Assembly: GCF_025736875.1 (NCBI RefSeq)
Contig: NZ_CP107052.1
Span: forward strand, 1,623,501-1,687,500
Source: Candidatus Kirkpatrickella diaphorinae
GTDB taxonomy: Bacteria; Pseudomonadota; Alphaproteobacteria; Acetobacterales; Acetobacteraceae
DNA: 64,000 nt
Reading direction: 5' to 3'
The notes under the pieces were generated by a model. It saw only the letters and a list, made by a program, of their open reading frames with translations. It did not search any database and was not told the origin of the DNA. Both the position numbers and the translations under genes were made by a program. Shown here piece after piece: positions 1-8,353 of the stretch (position 1 is the stretch's first letter; each line of letters begins with the position of its first letter).

Positions 1-3000
1 GCCGGTCGCATTGATCGATGGCAGAAGAAACTCCTTGATCTGACATTGCGCAATCGCCTGCTCAATTTTCCCTCAACGAAAAAGACGATCCCGTTTCTCT
101 GCACGGATGTCGCTTATCTGGAGGACCGCCTGGCGGATGGCGCCGCGATTCAAATCGTGTCTCTGCCAGAGCAAAATCCGATCGGGGAGAGAGACGAAGC
201 CCTCTATCGGGAAAAGCACGGACGCGACCTGAATGAAAGCTACGCCGCCGCGGCCCTGAAACGGGATGAACTCCCCTCCCCGCTGAGCGGGGAGGAACTC
301 TCAGCACGCCTGATTGACATGCATCGCCAGGTCCGCAACGATTTTGCCGAAGGTGGCGCGAATACGCTGTTCCTCGCGGTCGGATTTTTACGATGGCGCA
401 AAAAGCCGGAAGATGAGAAATCCTATCGTGCGCCCCTGTTACTGATCCCGGTCAAGCTGGAACGTCGAAGTGCGAGCGCGCCCTTCCGCCTGCGCTTTAA
501 TGAGGATGATCCACGTTTCAACGCAACGTTGCTACAATTTCTGGAGCGTGACTTTGATCTGCAGCTCCCGCAATTTGGCGGCGAACTCCCGAAGGATGAA
601 AGTGGCATTGACGTCCCCCGCATTCTGAATGCGATGCGCCAGGCCGTGCGCGACGTGCCGGGCATGGAAGTCATTGACGAGACCGCCCTCTCCACTTTCA
701 GTTTTGCCAAATATCTGATGTGGAAAGACCTCGTCGAGCGCACGGAGGCATTGAGAGAAAACCGCGTCGTCGCGCACCTGATCGACACACCTGACAAACC
801 ATTCGATGACGGTACGTCTCTGCGATTTGATGAAACCGAGCTCGACCAGCGTTACGCACCGGCGGATATCATCAGCCTCCTCCCTGCGGATTCATCACAG
901 GTTGCGGCGAGTATTATCGCAGCCGAGGGGCAGGATTTCGTGCTCGTGGGCCCGCCGGGCACGGGTAAAAGCCAGACGATCGCCAACATGATCGCCAATT
1001 GCCTCGGTTCCGGTAAGACGGTCCTTTTCGTTGCGGAGAAGACCGCCGCGCTTGACGTTGTTTATCGGCGCTTGCGGGAGCACGGTCTGGGCGCACATTG
1101 CATCGAGCTTCATTCCAGTAAATCAGACCGACGTCATTTCCTGACCCAGTTACGAACAGCCTGGGAATACCATTCCCGGAATGATCCAACAGAATGGATC
1201 ACGATTAATGACCGTCTCAAATTGCGACGCGATCAACTTAATCTGTATGTCGACGCGCTTCACAAGAAATATTCCAATGGATGGACGCCCTATCTCGCCC
1301 TGGGCACCGCGCTGCGCGGCGCTGATGTCGCGGCACCGCATTTTGAATGGCCGAAGGAGCGCACGCACGACCCAGCATCTCTAGCCGCATTGGAGGAGCT
1401 TGCGGATAATCTCGGTGAATATTTTGCCGCGTTGCAACACGTACCCGCATTGGAGCTCGTGGATTTCGACGATCACAATATCGCCTGGCAGAATGCGCTG
1501 CTCGATAGCGCGCAGGCCTTACGTAACGCGGCGGAGAGGCTCGCCAGTTCCCTGAATGTCTTTCGCGATGCACTCGGTATCTCCGCCACCCGACAGCCCG
1601 TTGAGGACGAGATCGCGATGCTCACGCGTTTGGCGTCCGCCATCGAGGCAGGCCGTGATCGCGACCTCACCATCGCTTTCGAGGGAGATTTCACCAGATA
1701 TGAGAGAGATCGCCTCGACTTCACCGCCGCGATCACGGCCTACCGGGATGCGGAGCAGAAACTTGCGGCGCGTTTCACGCCGGAATCCGTGCAATCCATT
1801 GACGTAGAGGCACTTGACCTCCGATGGCGGGAAGCCAACGCCGCCTTGTGGCCGCTTTCAGTATTGGCCCGACAAAAAGTGACGCGCCTGCTTCAGACCT
1901 ATGCCGCGGAAGGCACGGTCAAGCCTGAGAACGACCTGAGCCTTCTGACACGGATGAAAGATCAGGGCGCGATCATCACGCAAACACCGCTTAACGGTTT
2001 GTCGCTTCCCATCAAAGGGCTCGAAACCAACCTGACCGAGCTTGAGGAGATTTTTGATCACGCCGGACGTCTGCGCACCGCATTGAGCTTTCACGGCCGC
2101 AATCTTGATGAATCTGCGCAGGCAACCCGGAAAGTGGCGGCCGCCTTGCGCGACAGGCAGGCCCATGACGGCATCTGGCTTGCCTGTGAGCGTCTCCTCT
2201 CGGCGCATCAAAGTTTCGGCGATGCGTGTGAGCGGTTTTCAGAGCGGGCAGGGCGCGCGATCCGCCTTGATAAAACCTCAGACGCACTTATTGCGCTTTG
2301 CGACCGTCTGGAGGCGCTGGAGAATGCGCGACGCAACCTGCGCGACTGGTCAGGCTGGTGCCGCATCCGCAACCAGGCGCGCGCCGTCGATCTCGGCGCA
2401 TTGGTTGAGCAGATTGAAAAAGGCGCCATCCCCGCCAGCCAGGCGCGGACAGCCTTCCGCCTCGGATATGCACGATGGTGGCTGGGCACCGTCATGGAAG
2501 AGAATGCGGTGCTGCGCAACTTTGATCGCTTCCTGCATGAAAAAGCGATCCGTGACTTCCGGGAAATTGATGATCTCGTCCGGAAACATGCTGTCGGGCG
2601 GATTGTGAGTCGGCTGACGCATGATCTGCCCGATGTGCAAAGCGTGCCCAGAAAATCCGAACTCGGCCTTCTGCGTCATCAGATGGAATTACAGCGCCCC
2701 AGTCAGTCGATCCGGGAGATGATCAGTAAAATGCCGGAGAGCTTCCCGAAGCTGGCGCAATGTATGTTAATGTCGCCCCTCTCCATCTCCCAGTTCCTGC
2801 CGCCGAACCAGAAACTCTTCGATGTTGTGATATTCGATGAGGCCTCACAGATCTCCACATGGGACGCGGTAGGCGCGATTGCACGCGGGCGACAGACGAT
2901 CATTGTCGGTGATCCCAAGCAGCTCCCGCCGACCAATTTCTTCGGCAGCAATCATGATGATGAAGATGTTGCTGAATATGAGAAAGATATGGAGAGCATT

Positions 3001-4824
3001 CTCGATGAGGCGAAAGCCGCCGGTATCCCCGTGCGCGATCTGCGCTGGCATTATCGCAGCCGCAGCGAATCCCTTATCGCCTTCTCCAATCATCATTATT
3101 ATCAAGGCCGTTTAGTCACCTTCCCTTCTCCTCAGGTCGATGACCGCGCCGTCAAACTGCGAAAAATCCCGCATGGCGTTTATGACCGCGGCAAAAGCCG
3201 CACAAATCGCATTGAGGCAGAAGCTGACGCAGATGAGGCCGTTTCCCGCATGCGGCAATGGTTGAACCTGCCGGAAGAGAAACGCCCGACCCTGGGCGTC
3301 ATCACTTTCAACGTGCAGCAACAGGCGCTGATCCTCGACCTGATTGATCTCGCCCGCCGCAATGAACCGGAACTTGAATGGTTCTTTTCCGATGACCGAA
3401 TCGAACCCACCATCGTCAAAAATCTTGAAAACGTGCAGGGTGACGAGCGCGATGTCATTCTCTTTTCCATTACCTTCTGGAAGGATGCGGCCGGCAAGCT
3501 CTTCATGGATTTTGGCGCGCTGAATCGTGAAGGCGGGGAGAGACGCCTCAATGTTGCTGTGACCCGTGCACGGCAGGAACTCATCGTTTTCTCCGGTTTC
3601 ACCGCTGACCATATCGATGTTGCCCGCGTGAAGGCGGCAGGCGCGCATGATCTCAAGGCTTTCCTCGATTATGCTGAGCGTGGGGCGGTCGCATTACCGG
3701 CCCGGAATGCGGGTTCTGTCGGCGATTATGACTCACCATTTGAGGAGGCCGTCGCCGCAAAACTCACGCAACGTGGATGGCGCGTCGCGCCCCAGATTGG
3801 CGTTTCCGGATTTCGTATCGATATTGGCGTGCACCATCCGGATCTCGCCGGGGCCTATCTCGCTGGCGTAGAATGTGATGGCGCCACTTATCACAGCGCC
3901 GCAACTGCCCGCGATCGGGACAAAGTGCGGGAGCAGGTTCTTGCCGGGCTTGGCTGGAATATCATCCGCGTCTGGTCAACCGATTGGTGGTATGACGCCG
4001 AGGGTTGCACTGAGCGCCTGCATCAGGCCCTCGAAAATCTGTTGGAGGAAAGTCGCGCGAGACAGGACGCAGAAGCGGCACGCTTTCAGGCCGAAGCGGG
4101 CCTTGACGCCGTCAAAACCGACATCGCGCCATCAGAGGAAGCAAGCGTCGAAGATTACCTCCCGCCCCCTCGCATTGATGAAACCCTACCGCAAGCGGCT
4201 GACGTCACGCCCCCGCCCGTGACAGCACCGGAACCGGAGCGCTTCGCGAGAGCCATGATGCCTCCCGTGCCAAGAGTTTCGTCGGATCGATTTTACCGAA
4301 TCACTGATTTCTCAGCCATGAAGATCGACCCTGACCGTTTTTACGATCCTGATTACGGCGACACGTTACGTGCGATGGTCAATGCCGTCATTGAAACGGA
4401 AAGTCCTCTCCGCACCGATATACTTTATCAGCGCATCGCGCGGGCGCATGGCTGGTCACGGACCGGCAGCAAAATCCGGGAACAGATTGACAGACATCTG
4501 CCTGATTTCACGCGCGCCACCGAATCAAGCGGGGAATTTATCTGGCAGCGCGGCGCGGATACAAGCCTCATCGCTTACCGTCGCCCACAGGGAGAGGAAA
4601 CGCGCCGCGCCATTTCCGACATCCCCCTTACGGAAATCGCATCCGTGGTTCGGGGCAATCCAGAGATTTTCAATGATGCAGACCCGGCACGCGATCTCGC
4701 CCGCCTGCTCGGCGTCGAACGTTTGGCAGCCGCAGCGCGCGCGAGGCTTGAAGAAGCCATCACCCTCGGGCGTCCGGATATGACCGCCGAAACCACATCA
4801 TCGGAAGCGGACGCCCTACCTTGA
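1..4824 (+). CDS. DUF4011-helicase-nuclease-DUF3320 protein, Hhe-like defence candidate (5' partial)
   Basis: The frame is open to base 1 and the first residues contain KLLDLTLRNRLLNF, the usual start of the DUF4011 domain, so the true start lies left of the window and the TTG at 46 is internal. The order is DUF4011, then a superfamily 1 helicase with Walker A GPPGTGKS (949-972) and a DEAS Walker B (about 2836-2847), then a Vsr/DUF559-like PD-(D/E)XK nuclease (about 3730-4020, with FRIDIGV, VECDGATYH and LGWNIIRVWS), then DUF3320 (about 4290-4520). This architecture matches the DUF4011-helicase-Vsr protein named Hhe in published anti-phage screens. It probably unwinds and cuts invading DNA; that role is inferred from the family. 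It is a single gene, convergent with the phage tail operon, with only 19 bases between the two stop codons. Confidence 0.85.
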   Translation, partial: AGRIDRWQKKLLDLTLRNRLLNFPSTKKTIPFLCTDVAYLEDRLADGAAIQIVSLPEQNPIGERDEALYREKHGRDLNESYAAAALKRDELPSPLSGEELSARLIDMHRQVRNDFAEGGANTLFLAVGFLRWRKKPEDEKSYRAPLLLIPVKLERRSASAPFRLRFNEDDPRFNATLLQFLERDFDLQLPQFGGELPKDESGIDVPRILNAMRQAVRDVPGMEVIDETALSTFSFAKYLMWKDLVERTEALRENRVVAHLIDTPDKPFDDGTSLRFDETELDQRYAPADIISLLPADSSQVAASIIAAEGQDFVLVGPPGTGKSQTIANMIANCLGSGKTVLFVAEKTAALDVVYRRLREHGLGAHCIELHSSKSDRRHFLTQLRTAWEYHSRNDPTEWITINDRLKLRRDQLNLYVDALHKKYSNGWTPYLALGTALRGADVAAPHFEWPKERTHDPASLAALEELADNLGEYFAALQHVPALELVDFDDHNIAWQNALLDSAQALRNAAERLASSLNVFRDALGISATRQPVEDEIAMLTRLASAIEAGRDRDLTIAFEGDFTRYERDRLDFTAAITAYRDAEQKLAARFTPESVQSIDVEALDLRWREANAALWPLSVLARQKVTRLLQTYAAEGTVKPENDLSLLTRMKDQGAIITQTPLNGLSLPIKGLETNLTELEEIFDHAGRLRTALSFHGRNLDESAQATRKVAAALRDRQAHDGIWLACERLLSAHQSFGDACERFSERAGRAIRLDKTSDALIALCDRLEALENARRNLRDWSGWCRIRNQARAVDLGALVEQIEKGAIPASQARTAFRLGYARWWLGTVMEENAVLRNFDRFLHEKAIRDFREIDDLVRKHAVGRIVSRLTHDLPDVQSVPRKSELGLLRHQMELQRPSQSIREMISKMPESFPKLAQCMLMSPLSISQFLPPNQKLFDVVIFDEASQISTWDAVGAIARGRQTIIVGDPKQLPPTNFFGSNHDDEDVAEYEKDMESILDEAKAAGIPVRDLRWHYRSRSESLIAFSNHHYYQGRLVTFPSPQVDDRAVKLRKIPHGVYDRGKSRTNRIEAEADADEAVSRMRQWLNLPEEKRPTLGVITFNVQQQALILDLIDLARRNEPELEWFFSDDRIEPTIVKNLENVQGDERDVILFSITFWKDAAGKLFMDFGALNREGGERRLNVAVTRARQELIVFSGFTADHIDVARVKAAGAHDLKAFLDYAERGAVALPARNAGSVGDYDSPFEEAVAAKLTQRGWRVAPQIGVSGFRIDIGVHHPDLAGAYLAGVECDGATYHSAATARDRDKVREQVLAGLGWNIIRVWSTDWWYDAEGCTERLHQALENLLEESRARQDAEAARFQAEAGLDAVKTDIAPSEEASVEDYLPPPRIDETLPQAADVTPPPVTAPEPERFARAMMPPVPRVSSDRFYRITDFSAMKIDPDRFYDPDYGDTLRAMVNAVIETESPLRTDILYQRIARAHGWSRTGSKIREQIDRHLPDFTRATESSGEFIWQRGADTSLIAYRRPQGEETRRAISDIPLTEIASVVRGNPEIFNDADPARDLARLLGVERLAAAARARLEEAITLGRPDMTAETTSSEADALP

Positions 4825-4843
4825 AGAGCACGCTCCCCCCTCA

Positions 4844-5962
4844 TCACCTCTGCCCGAACGCCTGCACAAAAAGCTCACCGCCATCAATATCTGACATGAC
4901 TGAGAAGCCCGCATTATCCAGGCGCCCAATCGTCACGTCCCTTTTCTGTCCCGTATCTGAAAAGAGCGTGCAGGTGACGCTTGTTATGTTCGAGAAAACC
5001 CGCGGGAAGTTGATCCGATCGAAGATATTGACGGACCCCGTCTTGAAGCTTTGGATCATCCCGCCGAAAGGGAGCCAGATCACACGGTTATCAGCGGAAT
5101 CATATTCCCAGACACCAGGCCGCTGATAGAGCTGATTTTGCAGATCAGCAACTTTGGCATCGTAGCTTTTCTGGTCCACGCGGCTTTCGATATTTGTGGT
5201 GATCGTCTTCATATCCTCATCAAGGTTCAAGAGACGTCCATTCTGCGTATACACATTATTATCGCTTCTGAACGCGAATTTGTGCTCACCTCCCGTGGCG
5301 TCGTAAAGTCGAATGAGATAACCGCAATATTGGCTGCTGATATCATAGGGGCCGGTGATCGAACCGATCTGCTGATACGGCCCCATCTGCTTAATGAGGC
5401 CGCCATCATATTGATAACTCACGATGCGCCCGCCAACGTGGGTCACATTCACCGTAAGTTGCCCCGTCATCTCATCCCCGGCCTTTTTAACGTATGACGC
5501 GGCGCTGTCGGCCTTGAGGGTTTCGACCAGTTGGCGGACGGTGGCCTCCAGCGTGTCGAGGCGTTTGCGTGTCCATTTTGTGGTGGGGGCGGTTTCGGAG
5601 TCATCATCTTCAGCGGGGGAGGCGAGCGAGAGCGTGCCATCCGCGTTCAGCGGGGCGATGCGGTCCCCCGGCAGGCCGGAATAGACGCGCACTTCTGTCG
5701 TGAAGTTCAGCGGGTTGCGCCCCGCGCTGGTATTGCCGAGGATGGTCTGGCGCGTCAGCGTGTTGACGGCGCCGATTTCCAGCACGCCCACGCCCCATTC
5801 GGCCTGGGACCCGTCTTCCGCGTAATAATAAACATCGCCCCCTTCCGCCAGGGCGGTGGCGAAGCTGCGCCGGCCTGTCGGCGCGCCATTCAGCACAAAA
5901 GCGCCAATGCCGGGATTGGTGCTCGTCTCCAGGACGAGATCGAGGACTTTGGGCGTGCTCAT
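4844..5962 (-). CDS. Phage tail fibre protein
   Basis: This 372-aa protein closes the tail operon. Its first 100 residues (APTGRRSFATALAEGGDVYYY, then TRQTILGNTSAGRNPLNFT) look like the attachment module of tail fibre proteins. A helical region follows (about 125-165), then KKAGDEMTGQLTVN (about 169-182), a phrase common in fibre shafts. The last 90 residues (PFGGMIQSFKTG, INFPRVFSNITSV, GFSVMS) resemble the gp53-like tail fibre tip domain, which would be the receptor-binding end. The start codon overlaps the stop of the upstream gene by 4 bases, so the two are translationally coupled. Fibre identity is well supported; the receptor is unknown. Confidence 0.8.
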   Translation of the reverse strand: MSTPKVLDLVLETSTNPGIGAFVLNGAPTGRRSFATALAEGGDVYYYAEDGSQAEWGVGVLEIGAVNTLTRQTILGNTSAGRNPLNFTTEVRVYSGLPGDRIAPLNADGTLSLASPAEDDDSETAPTTKWTRKRLDTLEATVRQLVETLKADSAASYVKKAGDEMTGQLTVNVTHVGGRIVSYQYDGGLIKQMGPYQQIGSITGPYDISSQYCGYLIRLYDATGGEHKFAFRSDNNVYTQNGRLLNLDEDMKTITTNIESRVDQKSYDAKVADLQNQLYQRPGVWEYDSADNRVIWLPFGGMIQSFKTGSVNIFDRINFPRVFSNITSVTCTLFSDTGQKRDVTIGRLDNAGFSVMSDIDGGELFVQAFGQR

Positions 5963-6720
5963 AATCTTTCCTTGATGTCGATGGTGGTGGCGTGACGGTC
6001 CGCCGCGCCGAAGGGGTTGGACATCTCATTCATGACGGCCCGCCCGTAAAGCGCCGTATGGGTCACATCCTGCGGCGGCGCACCGGGGTTGGGGATAAAG
6101 AGCGTGTTCGCTCCGCTGGCGGCCGCGACCTGCAGGCTGCGCAGGGCGGACACATCATCATCACCCAGTGACTGATGCGCGATGGTCAGCCTGCGCTGCA
6201 CATATTGCGGCGCGACAAATTCCGCCCCCGCCATGGTGGTGGTTTCAAGCGCGGTGGCGGAGACATTTTCCTTGCTGGCCGCGGCGTAATTGCGGGCAGG
6301 CTGGAAGAGCGGCCCCGCATAGCAGAGCGGGATGGAAAGAAAGCCATCCGGGTTATCGTGATCCGTGATGTCGAGGCGCATCTGGTCGCCTGAATATGTT
6401 CGGGGGAGGACAATCACGCATTGTCCGTTCACCGGCTTATGCCCGTCAGAGGACGCTTCAATCACCGCAACATCGCCGCGATAAAGCGTCACCCGCAAAA
6501 CAGCGTTGGCGGTCAGATTGGTGCGATGCACACTGACGACGCGATATGCGCCCGCGGCACGAAGCATCAGCGACGCCGCGCCCCCGATCGCCCGCCAGGC
6601 CAGGCTTGCCGCGCCCTGGGGGAGTTTGAGGTTGGTCACCGGCAATTGCGCCCGTTGGGAAGACGCACTGAGAGAGCCGGTCAGAACGAGGTTCTGCCAG
6701 CCAAAGCCACAATTTTCCAT
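5959..6720 (-). CDS. Phage tail-associated protein, function unknown
   Basis: A 253-aa protein between the putative tail hub and the tail fibre, 4 bases downstream of the former and overlapping the latter by 4 bases. It begins MENCGFGWQNLVLTGSLSAS and is rich in beta-strand-like segments (YRVVSVHRTNLT, VLRVTLYRGDVAVIEAS), with no enzyme motif visible. It ends with GRAVMNEMSNPFGAADRHATTIDIKERL-like text, echoing GEMSNAADPTTTLTL at the end of the preceding protein. The position suggests a distal tail or fibre-attachment protein. I do not recognise a named family. Confidence 0.6.
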   Translation of the reverse strand: MENCGFGWQNLVLTGSLSASSQRAQLPVTNLKLPQGAASLAWRAIGGAASLMLRAAGAYRVVSVHRTNLTANAVLRVTLYRGDVAVIEASSDGHKPVNGQCVIVLPRTYSGDQMRLDITDHDNPDGFLSIPLCYAGPLFQPARNYAAASKENVSATALETTTMAGAEFVAPQYVQRRLTIAHQSLGDDDVSALRSLQVAAASGANTLFIPNPGAPPQDVTHTALYGRAVMNEMSNPFGAADRHATTIDIKERL

Positions 6721-6724
6721 ATTG

Positions 6725-8353
6725 TCAGACCAGGAGGGTAAGGGTGGTGGTGGGATCGGCCGCGTTCGACATTTCGCCGATCACCGTGCCGCGCGCGCCA
6801 TCATCCGCGCCCGGTATCGGGGCGCGGATGAAAACCGTGTCGCCAAGCTCAAATCCCGTCGCCATATCGCGCGGCACGTCGATCGCCCACATATGACGCC
6901 GTCGGCCCCAGACGTCACCGAGGCGATCCGCGATAGCGGCCGCATCGCTCTCCTGCGCGAGGGCGGTTGTCAGGAGAGGCGGGTCGGACGGGACGCGCCA
7001 GTCTGATTTGACTGTCGTGCTGACCCATAAGGCGGCACGGTCCGACTCCGCAATAAAATTGCGCTGATCTGCCGTGATCTGGGGATGGAGGTCATTCAGA
7101 TGGGTCTGCCGCGTAAAATTATGCGCATAGCCAACGCGCCAGCGCCAGGGTGGCGGGTCCAGCGACGCATCCAGGCGCATGGGGGCGATGCGGGCAATCA
7201 CATCGGCGCTGAGATAACGCAGTTCCTGCGCCTCATCACAGACGCGCCTCATGAGAAAAGGCCGCAACGTGCCGGTGCGCGTCGGGATCAGGCTGATGCC
7301 CAACCCGGAAAGCAGCGTATTGCAGACGCCCCGGCCTGAAACATTCTCCCCGCCATCCCAATACCAGCCCCCTGGCGGGTCATAAGATGCTGCAACCGCA
7401 TCCCAACCCGGGTCAATAAAGTTTGCGGGCAAAGTTAGATCTTCAATGAGCATCTGTTTGAGAAGGCTGAGCAAGCCATGCGGCGCGGCGCCGGAGGGGA
7501 AGCGCCCCGTGGCGTCAAGCGTGATGGCATAGACGGGTTTGGTGCCCAGGCGCAGCCACGTGCCCGCGGGTGAATGCTGCAGGGTGTAATGGCCGGGCGC
7601 GGGTGGTGACGCGTAAAGATCATCAACCCGCCCGCCAAACGCGATTCCCCCACCGAAACCCCCTTCATAAACCGCCATGATGTCGGCTTCGGCGTCGGAG
7701 AGCTGATAAACAAGATTGACAGCATCGATCAAAATCGGGGTGATGTTGCGGCACATGCCGCGCAGGCGCGGGTGGCTGCGGCCGACGACATTTTTATCCC
7801 CATCCAGGCCACCCCCGCCACCATAACTGCGCGTGGGCATGGCTGTATCAAGCCAGTATGTTGCATCCAGCAGCGGCACCTCAAAACCGGTCAGCCCGGG
7901 CTGCCAGTTGCGCCCGAGCCCGGCAAAGACAGGAGAGGTCGCGTCATAAGGCGGGTCACGCCAGAACTGCCGCGCTGCGTCCCAATCTTTCCGCCCCGCG
8001 CGGATGCGGACGGGGAGGTGATCATTGACACGGCTTTGCAAAAGGCCCGAGAGCGCGCCATCAGGGTTTGCGATTTCCAACGCGCCCACACTGTAACTGC
8101 CGCCCAACGCCTCGGCTGAAAAGGTCAGTGCACGCGTGAGGCTTAAACCTTGAATAACGTAAGGTGGGTAAGGCGTATGATCATCCGACACGTAGCCCGC
8201 ATCGGAATATCGCAGCGTCTCATAGCTTTCCACCGCTTGCGGATAGGCGGAGAGCGCCCCCCAGGGGCGGCTATTCCAGCCTTCCAGCCCCGCCATCTCT
8301 GGCAGGACCGCCTTGTTGCGGATGAGGTCGAGTTCAACAAGCTGCACGCGCAT
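6725..8353 (-). CDS. Phage tail tip/hub candidate
   Basis: This 542-aa protein directly follows the tape measure gene; its ATG shares one base with that gene's TGA stop. In siphovirus tail operons this position is held by distal tail and hub proteins. Visible segments include LVELDLIRNKAVLPEM at the start, a glycine run (SYGGGGGLDGD, about 175-185), and a C-terminal part with TGFELGDTVFIRAPIPG and IGEMSNAADPTTTLTL, which looks like a beta-rich domain. No lysozyme or peptidase motif is seen. The hub role is inferred from position only. Confidence 0.6.
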   Translation of the reverse strand: MRVQLVELDLIRNKAVLPEMAGLEGWNSRPWGALSAYPQAVESYETLRYSDAGYVSDDHTPYPPYVIQGLSLTRALTFSAEALGGSYSVGALEIANPDGALSGLLQSRVNDHLPVRIRAGRKDWDAARQFWRDPPYDATSPVFAGLGRNWQPGLTGFEVPLLDATYWLDTAMPTRSYGGGGGLDGDKNVVGRSHPRLRGMCRNITPILIDAVNLVYQLSDAEADIMAVYEGGFGGGIAFGGRVDDLYASPPAPGHYTLQHSPAGTWLRLGTKPVYAITLDATGRFPSGAAPHGLLSLLKQMLIEDLTLPANFIDPGWDAVAASYDPPGGWYWDGGENVSGRGVCNTLLSGLGISLIPTRTGTLRPFLMRRVCDEAQELRYLSADVIARIAPMRLDASLDPPPWRWRVGYAHNFTRQTHLNDLHPQITADQRNFIAESDRAALWVSTTVKSDWRVPSDPPLLTTALAQESDAAAIADRLGDVWGRRRHMWAIDVPRDMATGFELGDTVFIRAPIPGADDGARGTVIGEMSNAADPTTTLTLLV

